From positions 51,451 to 115,450 of the forward strand of contig NZ_QPJS01000001.1 of the NCBI RefSeq assembly GCF_003337435.1: DNA of 64,000 nucleotides. Reading direction: 5' to 3'. The notes beneath the pieces were generated by a model. It ran no database searches, had not been told where the DNA came from, and worked only from the letters and a program-made list of their open reading frames with translations. Positions 27,245 to 36,834 of this stretch are shown one piece after another. The translations under genes and the position numbers were made by a program. Numbering within the stretch: position 1 is the stretch's first letter; each line of letters begins with the position of its first letter. This DNA is from Schleiferia thermophila. GTDB lineage: Bacteria > Bacteroidota > Bacteroidia > Flavobacteriales > Schleiferiaceae.

Positions 27245-28865
27245 CTGGCTGCTGCTGGTGGCTCCACTGATGATTGCCTGTGGCCGTAAAGAACAGGCCG
27301 GATACATACTTACCAATGCTGTGCTGATTTCGGCAGATGGGCAGTTGGACGGTGATTGTGTGGTGATGGCTGGCGATACGCTGGCTGCTATCGGCTGGTA
27401 CAGGGAGTTGAAAAAGTACTGGAAGGCAGCTGAGGTCATCGATGTCAAGGGATCGGCTGTGATGCCCGGATGGATCGATGCTCATGCGCACTTCTATGGA
27501 TTGGCTGTCAATATGCTCTCGGCCGATTTGAGGGGATGTGAATCACCGGAAGAGGTGGTGGAGCGTCTGATGGTGTTTCATTCCCAGAATCCCGGTCCAT
27601 GGATTACGGGGAGAGGTTGGGACCAAAACCTCTGGGCTGATGGACAGTATCCGGGTGTGGAAGCGCTGGATTCGGCCTTTCCAGAAGTGCCGGTGTATCT
27701 GATGCGTATCGACGGTCATGCGCTTTGGATCAACAGTGCAGCAGCACGGCAGCACGGGATCACCGGCCGGGAGCAAGTGTCCGGCGGAAAAATCGAAGTG
27801 CGCAACGGACGATTTGCCGGTGTACTCGTAGACGAGGCCATGAAGCTGGTGCAAATCCCAAGTCCGTCGGTAGGCGATCTGCTGCCTCAGTTGCAGAAGG
27901 CCGAGCAGGAGCTCTTTGCTGCAGGCGTCACTTCGCTCACCGATGCCGGCTTACCGCGCGCTGTGATTGAGGGTCTTCGGGACCTGTATCGAAGTAACCA
28001 GCTCCGAATCGGACTCAATATCCTGGCTGCCGACGACGATGAGACCTTTGAATGGCTGCTGACCCACGGGCCCATTGAGGAAGGTGAGCTGACCGTCCGG
28101 GGCATGAAGTTTTACAGCGATGGAGCATTGGGTTCGTACGGTGCATGTTTGCTGAAGCCCTACACCGACAAGCCCGACCATTACGGGCTATTGCTCAGAT
28201 CCCCTGAATATTTCATATCGCGCTTTGACAAGCTTCGTTCCTATGGCCTGCAAGTAGCTACCCATGCCATTGGCGACAGTGCCAACCGTTTGATTCTCCG
28301 GATTTACGCCGACCTGCTGAAGGGATATGACCAAGACCAGCTGCGCTGGCGCATTGAGCACTGCCAGGTACTACACCCCGTCGACATCGAGTATTTCAAA
28401 GAATTCAGAATTATCCCCTCGGTACAACCCACACACGCCACCAGCGACATGACCTGGGCTCCCCGTCGTCTGGGAGAGCGATTGAAAACCGCCTACGCCT
28501 ACAAGTCTCTGCTCGAAGCAGCAGGATTGCTGGCCCTGGGCACCGATTTTCCGGTCGAAAAAATCTCGCCCATCTATACTTTTTACGCAGCCACTTATCG
28601 AAAAAATGAAAACCATGAGCCTCAGGGCGGATTTTTCGGCGACCAAGCCATCAGCCGCCTCGACGCCATCCGAGGTATGACCCGCTGGGCAGCCTATGCC
28701 ATGCATCAGGAGCATACACGTGGCGACCTCAGGACCGGAATGCTGGCAGACCTGGTAGTGCTCGACAAAAATTGGCTTACCTGTCAGGCCTACGAAATAC
28801 CAGCCACGCGTGTGCAAATGACCTTTAAGAGAGGAAAACCTGTCTACCAAAGCGATGAGCGATGA
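27210..28865 (+). CDS. YtcJ-like amidohydrolase, lipoprotein
   Basis: The 551-residue product starts with a lipoprotein signal (FNWLLLVAPLMIAC). The amidohydrolase-3 fold shows VMPGWIDAHAHFYG (metal-binding HxH), ATHAIGDSAN, RIEHCQVLHP and ALGTDFPVE (catalytic Asp). These enzymes hydrolyse amide or ester bonds in small molecules; the substrate is unknown. Its start overlaps the exonuclease gene by 35 bases in another frame. Envelope location is inferred from the signal. Confidence 0.9.
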   Translation: MHNLLLHWKRFNWLLLVAPLMIACGRKEQAGYILTNAVLISADGQLDGDCVVMAGDTLAAIGWYRELKKYWKAAEVIDVKGSAVMPGWIDAHAHFYGLAVNMLSADLRGCESPEEVVERLMVFHSQNPGPWITGRGWDQNLWADGQYPGVEALDSAFPEVPVYLMRIDGHALWINSAAARQHGITGREQVSGGKIEVRNGRFAGVLVDEAMKLVQIPSPSVGDLLPQLQKAEQELFAAGVTSLTDAGLPRAVIEGLRDLYRSNQLRIGLNILAADDDETFEWLLTHGPIEEGELTVRGMKFYSDGALGSYGACLLKPYTDKPDHYGLLLRSPEYFISRFDKLRSYGLQVATHAIGDSANRLILRIYADLLKGYDQDQLRWRIEHCQVLHPVDIEYFKEFRIIPSVQPTHATSDMTWAPRRLGERLKTAYAYKSLLEAAGLLALGTDFPVEKISPIYTFYAATYRKNENHEPQGGFFGDQAISRLDAIRGMTRWAAYAMHQEHTRGDLRTGMLADLVVLDKNWLTCQAYEIPATRVQMTFKRGKPVYQSDER

Positions 28866-28990
28866 GAAGACCCCAACGCCCGTCCGACAGTCTTGGCAGC
28901 CCTTCTGTCCACCCCGATGGCCATTGGCACCGCTGGCAAAAAATCAATTCTCTGTGAATTGAGCAATAAACAATTGCGCTAATGCTTAGT

Positions 28991-28998
28991 TATATTTG
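28991..28998 (+). promoter_or_regulatory. Candidate -7 promoter box (TATATTTG)
   Basis: TATATTTG matches TAnnTTTG and lies 17 bases before the ATG at 29016, which supports that start. The nearest TTG (28974-28976) is only 14 bases away, so the -33 box is doubtful. Confidence 0.5.
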
Positions 28999-29015
28999 CA
29001 TAAAATTGATTGACT

Positions 29016-29705
29016 ATGCTATTAGATGTAAGTCTTGAAAACGAGCTTAAAGCCATACGCAGCAAAAGCCGCAAGTCGACACCAGGGCCAGGCCAGGAAT
29101 CCGATGCCACCATTCTCCGGCGGATATTAACTACCGACGGCAGACACACCCAACTCAATCACCTCGATGCCGATCGCCTATACACCATCGACGAAATCCG
29201 AAAGCTATGCATCAGCTATCGTCTCAGATTTCTGGATGCCTCCCGATTTGCCAACGAAATACCAAAAGAAGCATTCGACGAAATTCGCAAAATCCAACAA
29301 TCCGAAAATATAGTCCTTGAAGGCTTTAAAATCATAGCGCCGGCCTCCATGTTTCACCTGATACAAAAAGACAAAGACCCCATGCTTTTCCTCGATCTGG
29401 GCCAGGGTTGGTATTACCTGATTCACCGGTGGGGTCGCGACCTGAAGATATGGCGCAAATGGCTGGTGTATCCCCTTCGCAGTTTTGAGACATTTCTGGC
29501 CACCCTTCTCACCCTGGCACTGATAGGAGCATTGCTGCCCTCCGATTCACTGATGAAGGGCCCTTACGATACTTCGGCCCTGCCCATACGGGTCATTTTC
29601 TTCTTCTACCTGGTCATCGCCCTCAGCGGTCTGGGCGCGCTCTACGGTTACTCCCGTATGAAAGACTTTTCGGACAAGCTCTGGAACTCAAAATATACGC
29701 TCTGA
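29016..29705 (+). CDS. Uncharacterised protein with two C-terminal membrane helices
   Basis: I do not recognise this 229-residue protein. The N-terminal 150 residues are soluble and charged, with RLYTIDEIRKLCISYRLRFLDASRF, and the C-terminal part has two hydrophobic helices (FETFLATLLTLALIGALL and IFFFYLVIALSGLGALYGY), so it is probably an inner-membrane protein with a cytoplasmic head. ATG at 29016 is preferred to TTG at 29010. It is followed by a terminator and by copy B of the GC-rich element. Confidence 0.75.
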   Translation: MLLDVSLENELKAIRSKSRKSTPGPGQESDATILRRILTTDGRHTQLNHLDADRLYTIDEIRKLCISYRLRFLDASRFANEIPKEAFDEIRKIQQSENIVLEGFKIIAPASMFHLIQKDKDPMLFLDLGQGWYYLIHRWGRDLKIWRKWLVYPLRSFETFLATLLTLALIGALLPSDSLMKGPYDTSALPIRVIFFFYLVIALSGLGALYGYSRMKDFSDKLWNSKYTL

Positions 29706-29731
29706 ACCCCCATTTTATACCCACATTACTT

Positions 29732-29767
29732 GCCGGAGCCTTTAGCGCCGGCTTTTTTATTTTATTT
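29732..29767 (+). terminator. Intrinsic terminator after the membrane protein gene
   Basis: GCCGG (29732-29736) pairs with CCGGC (29748-29752), with a further inner GC/GC pairing around a CTTTA loop, followed by TTTTTTATTTTATTT. Confidence 0.85.
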
Positions 29768-29885
29768 GGGCGTGCCCCCGCGCGCCGGCCGTTCGGCCTT
29801 ACCGCGCGGGGTCGGGCTGCTGCGGGGTACGCTTCGCTCCCGTGCTGCGCACCGCCCTGCGGGCGCCCTTCGCATCCCTCACGCA
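29764..29885 (-). repeat. GC-rich palindromic element, copy B (inverted relative to copy A)
   Basis: The 122-base reverse complement matches copy A from TGCGTGAGGG to CGCCCAAAT with three substitutions. The whole length difference comes from one stretch, 7 bases (CGAACGG) here against 13 in copy A. In both copies that stretch forms the tip of the hairpin (here GGCC-GAAC-GGCC). The inner ends of the two copies face each other across the exonuclease, amidohydrolase and membrane protein genes. Confidence 0.85.
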
Positions 29886-30015
29886 AAGTAGCCATACACA
29901 GGTCTCACATCCGTATCGCAGCATACCTTTACGGAATTTGGTTTTTCCCACATTTCCTCCCCAAAAATTTCAATTTCCAACCTAAAATTGCATCTGCAAA
30001 AATTTGCCATTCAGT

Positions 30016-31209
30016 ATGACCTTCAGAGAATTCCGATACCTGATTCTTTTATTTCTATTCACCGCCACCCTCAGTGCTCAGGACGATCTAATTAATAAAA
30101 TCAAACGCCACGACCAGGCCGGAGCCGGGCAACAGTATCAATTTACCATCATCAAAAACCATGAAGCACTGCCCGTAAAAGACCAGGCTTCCTCGGGCAC
30201 CTGCTGGAGCTATTCGGCCACCTCCTTTATCGAGTCCGAACTTCGCCGACTCGGACGTCCGGTAGTCGACCTGTCGGAAATGTTTACCGTTCGCCAGGTT
30301 TATCTCGACAAGGGCATCAAATACGTCCGTCTCAACGGCTACCTCAACTTTGCCCAGGGAGGTCAGCTACCCGACCTGCTCTACGTGATGAAAAAGTACG
30401 GAGCCGTACCAGCAGCAGTATTTCAAGGACTCAACTACGGCGAAACCAAAAACAAACACTCCGAACTCGAAGCCGCACTAAAAAACTTCCTCGATGCCAT
30501 CGTAAAAAATCCCAACGGACGCCTTTCCACAGCCTGGCTATCGGCCTATGAATCCATCATCACAGCCTATCTGGGCAGCTATCCGTCCGAATTTGTGTGG
30601 GAAGGAAAAAAATACACACCACGTACGTTTCTGACCGATTACCTCCGCATAAACCCCGACGATTACATACAGATCACCTCCTTTAGCCACGAACCCTTTT
30701 ACAAGCCCATGTACGTAGAGGTCCCCGACAATTGGGCCTGGGGCCTCAGCTACAACCTGCCGCTCGACGAGATGATGCGCACCCTCCGACATGCCATCGA
30801 CAATGGCTTTACAGCAGCCTGGGCCACCGACGTAAGCGAAAAAGGCTTTTCCATCAAAAACGGAATAGCCATCGTCCCACAGAAACCATACGAACAAATG
30901 ACCGATGACGAGAAGAAAACCATGTTCGATGGCCCCCGTCCGGAGATGATCGTCACCCAGGAGCAGCGACAGCAGGCATTCGACAATTTTGAAACCACCG
31001 ACGATCACGGAATGCACATCACCGGAATCGCCCGCGATCAAAACGGTACCCTCTACTACATCACCAAAAACAGCTGGGGCCTCATCCCCAACGCGCACCG
31101 CGATGGCTATCTGATGGCTTCCGAAGCATACGTACGCTACAAGACCATTGCCATACTGCTGCACAAAGATGCCCTCCCACGAGACATCAGAGCCAAACTC
31201 AACCTCTAA
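30016..31209 (+). CDS. Secreted papain-like (C1 family) peptidase
   Basis: The 397-residue product has a signal peptide ([16 protein letters not shown]) and a C1/bleomycin-hydrolase-like fold. The active-site Cys lies in [16 protein letters not shown], the His in [11 protein letters not shown] and the Asn in YYITKNSWG. The insertion pattern resembles aminopeptidase C, but the signal peptide points to the periplasm or cell surface rather than the cytoplasm. ATG at 30016 is preferred to TTG at 30004. No sorting domain is present at the C-terminus. Confidence 0.88.
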   Translation: MTFREFRYLILLFLFTATLSAQDDLINKIKRHDQAGAGQQYQFTIIKNHEALPVKDQASSGTCWSYSATSFIESELRRLGRPVVDLSEMFTVRQVYLDKGIKYVRLNGYLNFAQGGQLPDLLYVMKKYGAVPAAVFQGLNYGETKNKHSELEAALKNFLDAIVKNPNGRLSTAWLSAYESIITAYLGSYPSEFVWEGKKYTPRTFLTDYLRINPDDYIQITSFSHEPFYKPMYVEVPDNWAWGLSYNLPLDEMMRTLRHAIDNGFTAAWATDVSEKGFSIKNGIAIVPQKPYEQMTDDEKKTMFDGPRPEMIVTQEQRQQAFDNFETTDDHGMHITGIARDQNGTLYYITKNSWGLIPNAHRDGYLMASEAYVRYKTIAILLHKDALPRDIRAKLNL

Positions 31210-31240
31210 AATCCTACAACCAGCTATTTCTCAAACTTTC

Positions 31241-31933
31241 ATGAGCGAAAATGTAATCGAACTATACCAGATCAGGCGGGTCTTTCAAATGGGAACCACA
31301 CTCGTTGAGGCACTCAAAAAAATAGACCTCACCATTGCCCGAAATGAATACACCGCCCTGATGGGACCCTCAGGAAGTGGCAAATCGACGCTCATGAACA
31401 TACTCGGTTGTCTGGACACCCCAACCTCCGGCACCTACATCCTCAATGGAAAAGATGTCAGTAAAATGGACGACGACCAACTCGCCCAAATCCGAAACAA
31501 GGAAATTGGATTTGTCTTTCAGACCTTCAATCTTCTGCCCCGCATCACAGCCCTTGAAAATGTCAGTCAACCCCTTATCTACGCCGGAGTTTCCAGGGCT
31601 GAGCGGTTGGAACGTGCGCGCGAAGTACTCGAAAAAGTAGGTCTGGCCGACCGCATGGACCACAAGCCAAATCAACTCTCCGGCGGACAGCGCCAGCGAG
31701 TTGCCATTGCCAGAGCCTTGGTCAACAATCCCTCCATCATCCTGGCCGACGAACCTACCGGAAACCTCGATACCAAAACCTCCTACGACATCATGGAACT
31801 CTTCGACGAAATACACCGTCAAGGCAATACCGTCATCCTGGTGACCCATGAAGAAGACATCGCCCGTCATGCACGACGCATTGTACGCCTCCGCGACGGG
31901 GTAATCGAACGCGCGGAAGTATCAAAACAATAA
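31241..31933 (+). CDS. ABC transporter ATP-binding protein (LolD/MacB type)
   Basis: The 230-residue ATPase has Walker [11 protein letters not shown]-loop [18 protein letters not shown], signature [16 protein letters not shown], Walker [13 protein letters not shown], and the H-loop VTHEED. The pattern of this family is lipoprotein release (LolD) or macrolide/type I exporter (MacB). No permease gene is adjacent, so the partner is encoded elsewhere. The open frame begins at 31148 inside the peptidase gene, but ATG at 31241 is the family start. Confidence 0.93.
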   Translation: MSENVIELYQIRRVFQMGTTLVEALKKIDLTIARNEYTALMGPSGSGKSTLMNILGCLDTPTSGTYILNGKDVSKMDDDQLAQIRNKEIGFVFQTFNLLPRITALENVSQPLIYAGVSRAERLERAREVLEKVGLADRMDHKPNQLSGGQRQRVAIARALVNNPSIILADEPTGNLDTKTSYDIMELFDEIHRQGNTVILVTHEEDIARHARRIVRLRDGVIERAEVSKQ

Positions 31934-31976
31934 ATCCACTTTGTGCTCATACTGCGATTTTCAAAACATTACAGCA

Positions 31977-31984
31977 TACATTTG
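31977..31984 (+). promoter_or_regulatory. Candidate -7 promoter box (TACATTTG) for dnaN
   Basis: TACATTTG is followed by GCGGCC and lies 32 bases before the dnaN ATG. The context resembles the boxes before thrS and rpsL. No TTG is at the expected -33 distance. Confidence 0.5.
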
Positions 31985-32016
31985 CGGCCGTAGTAACGAT
32001 TTAATAAAAAGAAGTA

Positions 32017-33132
32017 ATGAAATTCATCGTCAGCAGCCATAAATTACTCAGATACTTACAAAGCTCAGCCGGCCTGCTCAGCACCAGCCAGATGATCCAA
32101 TTCACCCAGTATTTCCTCCTTGAGCTCAGCAACGGCAAACTCAAAATCACCGCTACCGATACAGAGTCAACCATGACCTCTACAATAGAAGTAGAGTCGG
32201 AGAGCCAAGGCAGTATCTGTGTAATAGGGCGAACTTTCATGGACCTGATTAAAAGCCTGCCCGACCAACCCATCACCTGTACACTGGTAGAAGAGACCAA
32301 TACCCTTGACATTATTTACGAGTCCGGAAAGGCATCACTGGCAGTGGCCGATGCTGCAGAATTTCCACGGCTGCCTGAAATAGAGCCTGATAGCGTGGTA
32401 AAAATGTCTTCTGAAGCACTTCTGAACGCCATCGCCAAAACGCTCTTTGCCACCGGCACGGATGAACTTCGTTTGGCTCTAATGGGCGTCTTTTTTCAGC
32501 TCACCCCCTCCGGTTGCACCTTTGTCGCTACCGACGGACACAAATTGGCTAAATACGTCCGAAGAGATATTACCAGTGAAGTTACTTCAGAATTCATCGT
32601 GCCAAAAAAACCCTTAAACACACTAAAATCACTACTCACAGAAACAGAACAGGTAGAAATCCACGCTACGAGTTCTAATGTTAAATTCGTCGGTGAGCAT
32701 CAGGTCTTTATCACCAAGCTGATCGATGCAAAATTTCCCAATTACGAAAACGTAATACCCAAAGACAACCCCAACCATTTGCACATACTCCGGCAGTCGC
32801 TGATCGCCTCACTGCGTAGGGTTTCCATCGTAGCCAGCAAATCGTCCAATCTGGTTAAATACAACATCAACGGCAATATGCTCACCATCACCGCCGAAGA
32901 TTACGAATTTTCAAACAAAGCACAAGAAAGCATTCCCTGCGAATACAATGGAACAGACATGACCGTCGGGTTTAATTCCAAACATCTGATTGAGATTCTC
33001 TCCATTTACGATTCCGAATTCGTGCGCTTTGAATTATCTACCAGCAGCAGACCGGTGCTGATTCTTCCGGAAGACGGACTCTCTGAGGGAGAAGAAATAC
33101 TGATGCTCATCCTTCCGCTGATGATCTCATAA
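32017..33132 (+). CDS. dnaN: DNA polymerase III beta subunit (sliding clamp)
   Basis: The clamp tethers the replicative polymerase to DNA. The 371-residue protein has the three-domain clamp pattern: MKFIVSSHKLLRYLQSSAGLLS, LPDQPITCTLVEE, GVFFQLTPSGCTFVATDGHKLAK, and a C-terminal FNSKHLIEIL...RPVLILPEDG...LMLILPLMIS. It appears to be transcribed from its own promoter and is away from dnaA in this window. Confidence 0.96.
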   Translation: MKFIVSSHKLLRYLQSSAGLLSTSQMIQFTQYFLLELSNGKLKITATDTESTMTSTIEVESESQGSICVIGRTFMDLIKSLPDQPITCTLVEETNTLDIIYESGKASLAVADAAEFPRLPEIEPDSVVKMSSEALLNAIAKTLFATGTDELRLALMGVFFQLTPSGCTFVATDGHKLAKYVRRDITSEVTSEFIVPKKPLNTLKSLLTETEQVEIHATSSNVKFVGEHQVFITKLIDAKFPNYENVIPKDNPNHLHILRQSLIASLRRVSIVASKSSNLVKYNINGNMLTITAEDYEFSNKAQESIPCEYNGTDMTVGFNSKHLIEILSIYDSEFVRFELSTSSRPVLILPEDGLSEGEEILMLILPLMIS

Positions 33133-33164
33133 ACAATTGGTCTGATCCGGAAGTTCTCTTTCTG

Positions 33165-33863
33165 ATGAATCTGCTGGTCGTAGGTGATGTACACGGGTGC
33201 TACTACACCTTCAAAACACTGGTAAAAGAACGGTGGAATCCTGATTCGGAATTCCTCATACAAGTAGGCGATCTGGTAAACAAAGGGCAATATTCGGCAA
33301 AGGTGATCCGATATGCCTTTAAACTTTTGGAGAAATTTCCGTACTTGGTGTATTTCATACGTGGAAATCACGAGCAGATGCTCTACGACGCCATGAAGGC
33401 CAATTCGCACAACCTGATCACCCGTGACACCTATCAGCAAATTAAAAACCATCCAAAACTCCAGGTCCCGCGCATAAAAAACTGGCTCAAAGGAATGCCC
33501 GTAAAATGGGAAAACAGACACATTCTCATCACACATGCCGGTGTAGCCAGAGGAACCACAGACCCCTTTAATCCATATGCCGACCACAATGTACTTACCA
33601 ACCGCCAGCCACTTAAGCTCATGAGCAAACTACAAGTCGTCGGTCATGTAGTTCAGCCTGCCTTTACCCCAACCTATGTACCAAGGGAAAATGCCTGGCA
33701 CATCGACACAGGTGCCTATCTCGGCCAAAGATTGAGTGCCCTCAGGATTACTTACACCGGTGAGCTGCTCGAAGTAATCCAAGTAGATACGGACAAAAGG
33801 GATCTGATCGGCGCTCCAAGCACTTATCTGCCCACTGCCGCCGATAGTCTTAAATACTTTTAA
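33165..33863 (+). CDS. Calcineurin-type metallophosphoesterase
   Basis: The 232-residue product has the metal-binding motifs GDVHGC, GDLVNKG, RGNHEQ, THAGVA and GHVVQP of the PPP-like phosphoesterase family (ApaH/bacterial Ser/Thr phosphatase type). The substrate could be a phosphoprotein or a dinucleotide polyphosphate; the sequence does not decide. It sits 12 bases before mvaD. Confidence 0.9.
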   Translation: MNLLVVGDVHGCYYTFKTLVKERWNPDSEFLIQVGDLVNKGQYSAKVIRYAFKLLEKFPYLVYFIRGNHEQMLYDAMKANSHNLITRDTYQQIKNHPKLQVPRIKNWLKGMPVKWENRHILITHAGVARGTTDPFNPYADHNVLTNRQPLKLMSKLQVVGHVVQPAFTPTYVPRENAWHIDTGAYLGQRLSALRITYTGELLEVIQVDTDKRDLIGAPSTYLPTAADSLKYF

Positions 33864-33875
33864 CCCACTCCACCG

Positions 33876-34907
33876 ATGTCAGAACCCATCACCGCTCATT
33901 GGCATGCCCCCAGCAACATTGCCATCGTAAAGTACTGGGGGAAGTTCCACAACCAAATACCCGCCAATCCCTCGATCAGCTTTACCCTTACTTTATCGTA
34001 TACCGATACCAAAGTCACCCTTACCGAAGCTAAGGAGCAATTGCCCACAGCTGATGTTTTCTACGAAGGGGTTGAAAAGCCCGATTTTTTGCCAAAAGTC
34101 CTGAAATTTCTGGACCATGCGATGGCATTTTATCCCTGGCTGGCGAGCAAGCACCTGAAAATTGAGACGCGAAACACCTTCCCTCACAGTTCCGGAATAG
34201 CTTCATCTGCCAGCGCTATGGCCGCCTTGGCCTGCTGTATTGAAGATATACATTCACTGTTGACCTTCACACCTTTTGATCGGCAGAGAGTAAGCCACAT
34301 GGCACGCCTCGGCTCGGGCAGTGCTTGCAGGAGTATATACGGAGGTTTTGTTCAGTGGGGAAGTACGGCCGATGGCGCAGGGTCTGACCATTTTGCAATA
34401 CCGGTGGAACAGGTCCATACAGCCTTTTTAGACGTAAAAGATTACATACTGATACTCCACTCCGGTAAAAAGACCGTTTCCAGCAGTGCCGGCCATGGAC
34501 TGATGAAAGACCATTCCTATGCAGAGCCGAGGTTTCAGCAGGCAAAACAACGGGCTCTTGCCCTGAGAGACATTCTGACTTCAGGTGACTGGGAGATGTT
34601 TATCCGACTTATGGAATCAGAGGCGCTCACCCTCCATGCCATGATGATGACATCCGACCCTCCATATATCCTTATGAAACCTAACACATTGGCAGTAATC
34701 GAAAAACTCTGGCAATTCAGGTCAGATACAGGCTACCAGATTGGGTTTACCCTCGATGCCGGCGCCAACCTACATCTCATCTTTCCTGCATCTCTGACCC
34801 ATATAGTAGAAAGAGATTTTTTACCTGAAATACAATACCTTTGCGAACAAAACCGAATCATACGCGATTGTATAGGCGACGGTCCACGTAAAATCACCGA
34901 AGGATAA
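33876..34907 (+). CDS. mvaD: Diphosphomevalonate decarboxylase
   Basis: The enzyme converts mevalonate diphosphate to isopentenyl diphosphate. The 343-residue protein shows APSNIAIVKYWGK, NPSISFTLTL, the ATP-binding FPHSSGIASSASAMAALA, RLGSGSACRSIYGGFVQW and the C-terminal FTLDAGANLHLIFP. It is followed one base later by a mevalonate kinase-like gene, forming an isoprenoid operon with the downstream UbiA gene. Confidence 0.95.
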   Translation: MSEPITAHWHAPSNIAIVKYWGKFHNQIPANPSISFTLTLSYTDTKVTLTEAKEQLPTADVFYEGVEKPDFLPKVLKFLDHAMAFYPWLASKHLKIETRNTFPHSSGIASSASAMAALACCIEDIHSLLTFTPFDRQRVSHMARLGSGSACRSIYGGFVQWGSTADGAGSDHFAIPVEQVHTAFLDVKDYILILHSGKKTVSSSAGHGLMKDHSYAEPRFQQAKQRALALRDILTSGDWEMFIRLMESEALTLHAMMMTSDPPYILMKPNTLAVIEKLWQFRSDTGYQIGFTLDAGANLHLIFPASLTHIVERDFLPEIQYLCEQNRIIRDCIGDGPRKITEG

Positions 34908-34908
34908 A

Positions 34909-35853
34909 ATGAGCTCTTCACCCCTGTACTATGCCAAAATTCTCCTTTTCGGCGAATACGGCATCATCAACGATTCCAGTGCGCTTTCGATACCTTATGG
35001 CAATTTTTTCGGTAGTTTCAAATTCTTTCCATCTGACAGCGCCACAGAGGAACAACTCACCTCCAATCAACACCTCAGGCAGTTTACCGATTATTTAAAA
35101 AAAATGCCTGTTACCGAAGAATTTTTTACAACTTTTGATTTCGAACGTCTGGATGCAGACATAGCTAGAGGACTGTATTTCGACTCCTCCATACCTCAGG
35201 GATTCGGAGTGGGTAGCTCCGGCGCTTTGGTCGCAGCCGTCTACGACAACTATTCCACAAACAAGATAGATCCGGATACCACACTCAACATCAATAATTT
35301 GCCAAAACTCAGGCATCAACTGGCTGTCATGGAGAGCTACTTCCATGGCAAAAGCAGCGGTATGGATCCACTGATCTGTTATTTGAAAATTCCGGTGATA
35401 CTGCAATCGGGGCATTCTCTAAACCCGATCACATTGCCGGAAAGCAAGGCCGGCAGTTCTGCCATCTTCCTCATCAATAGTGGTATGCCCGGAAAAACGC
35501 ATTCCATGGTCACACTTTTTATGGAAAAAATGAAAAACGAAGGTTTCCGCAAATTGCTCAAAAATCAATTTGTCAAGTACAACGATGCCTGTATAGAAGC
35601 TTTTCTAAATGGTGAAATCTCCGGCCTGTTTAAAAATCTCAAAAAGCTATCCCGCTGGGTATTTACTCATTTTAACCCCATGATTCCTGAACATCTTCAT
35701 TCCCTATGGCTTCAAGGTCTGGAAACCAATCAGTTCTATCTGAAGCTCTGTGGCAGTGGTGGAGGGGGATTTATTCTTGGCTTTTCGCCTGACTTTGACA
35801 AGGCCCATCATCTGCTGAAACCCTACAACCCGGAAGTGATATACCGATTTTGA
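34909..35853 (+). CDS. Mevalonate kinase (GHMP kinase)
   Basis: The 314-residue product is a GHMP kinase: AKILLFGEYGIINDSSALSIP at the N-terminus, the ATP loop QGFGVGSSGALVAAVYD, FHGKSSGMDPL and the C-terminal LKLCGSGGGGFILGF. The neighbouring mvaD makes mevalonate kinase the best call, although phosphomevalonate kinase is not excluded. The stop overlaps the UbiA start (TGATG). Confidence 0.9.
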   Translation: MSSSPLYYAKILLFGEYGIINDSSALSIPYGNFFGSFKFFPSDSATEEQLTSNQHLRQFTDYLKKMPVTEEFFTTFDFERLDADIARGLYFDSSIPQGFGVGSSGALVAAVYDNYSTNKIDPDTTLNINNLPKLRHQLAVMESYFHGKSSGMDPLICYLKIPVILQSGHSLNPITLPESKAGSSAIFLINSGMPGKTHSMVTLFMEKMKNEGFRKLLKNQFVKYNDACIEAFLNGEISGLFKNLKKLSRWVFTHFNPMIPEHLHSLWLQGLETNQFYLKLCGSGGGGFILGFSPDFDKAHHLLKPYNPEVIYRF

Positions 35854-36776
35854 TGACTTCGGACCGCGGTGAACGCACGCACATACCTAAGCACCCTTCT
35901 TTTGTAAAAATACTTGCACTGCTGAGCCAGGCTCGCTGGCATAACATAAGTGTTTTGGCCTTGTCGCAGTATCTGGCTGTCTTTTTTGTACTCAACGATA
36001 TAAGCAACTGGAAAACCGTGATCACCGACTGGGTCCTCCATCTGATAGTACTATCCGGTCTGTTGATTGTGGCTGCCGGCTTCTTGATCAATAATTTTTA
36101 TGACAGAGAAAAAGATTTGATCAACCGACCCAACCGTACATTATTCGAAGCCTATCTCGACAAAGATCTGGCTGTAATGTTGTACCTGCTGCTCAATGCT
36201 GTGGCCCTTGTCATTAGTCTGGCAATATCTGTCAGAGCGTTTGTATACTATTTGGTCTTCGTATTTCTGCTGTGGATGTATTCTCATAAAATTAAGAAAA
36301 AACCTATGGCCGGAAATCTGATGGCGAGTTTTCTGGCCATCTATCCATTTTTTGCAGTATTTATTTACTACAAACTGCACAATGTCTATGTGGCACTTTA
36401 TACCTTTCTGATATGGACACTCTTATATACACGGGAACTTGTCAAAGATCTCGAATCCTTGAAGGGCGATTTATTGCTCGGATACAAAACACTGCCTGTA
36501 GTCATCGGCAAGCTGAATTCATTGAAATACCTGAGATTTGTATTGGCTGTTGATTGTGTGGTTTTTGTACTTTTTTACCGCCATACATATCATGCACTAC
36601 CTTCCGCTGGAACTTATGCGCTATGCGTGGCATTGGTATTAGTGATGCTTTTGGTATCCACATTTGTTCGTGCCAGCTATACGTTGATCTCTATCTGGCA
36701 TAATGCTTTTCGACTTTTGATATTTATAGGAATTTGTTTTCTGGCAATCGAAAGCCAATGGAGCTTTGTCTACTAA
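35853..36776 (+). CDS. UbiA-family prenyltransferase
   Basis: The 307-residue membrane protein has about eight helices and both Asp-rich motifs, NNFYDREKDLINRPNR and the second RELVKDLESLKGD with the following GYKTLPVVIG. UbiA enzymes attach prenyl chains to aromatic or glycerol-phosphate acceptors in the membrane. Position after mvaD and mevalonate kinase suggests use of the same isoprenoid pool. Related Bacteroidota proteins are often named geranylgeranylglycerol-phosphate geranylgeranyltransferase-like; the acceptor cannot be fixed from sequence. Confidence 0.9.
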   Translation: MTSDRGERTHIPKHPSFVKILALLSQARWHNISVLALSQYLAVFFVLNDISNWKTVITDWVLHLIVLSGLLIVAAGFLINNFYDREKDLINRPNRTLFEAYLDKDLAVMLYLLLNAVALVISLAISVRAFVYYLVFVFLLWMYSHKIKKKPMAGNLMASFLAIYPFFAVFIYYKLHNVYVALYTFLIWTLLYTRELVKDLESLKGDLLLGYKTLPVVIGKLNSLKYLRFVLAVDCVVFVLFYRHTYHALPSAGTYALCVALVLVMLLVSTFVRASYTLISIWHNAFRLLIFIGICFLAIESQWSFVY

Positions 36777-36834
36777 AAAACTTAACATTGGAAAGTTGCT
36801 CTTCAGGATAATTTAGCCGCGAAATTTTTAACTT

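Larger units (their letters stand above)
29706..30015. other. Intergenic region, 310 bases
   Basis: It holds the terminator at 29732-29767, copy B of the GC-rich element at 29764-29885, and about 130 A+T-rich bases before the C1 peptidase gene in which no clear promoter consensus is seen. Confidence 0.7.

Noticed and set aside
25755..29885. Composite transposon bounded by the inverted elements
   Set aside because: No transposase or integrase is encoded between or beside the copies and no target duplication was seen, so transposition is not claimed.
29623..29895. Minus-strand frame through element copy B
   Set aside because: It begins inside the preceding gene and is explained by the repeat; no start site or family support.
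31148..31240. N-terminal extension of the LolD-like ATPase
   Set aside because: It overlaps the peptidase gene in another frame, and ATG at 31241 matches the family start.
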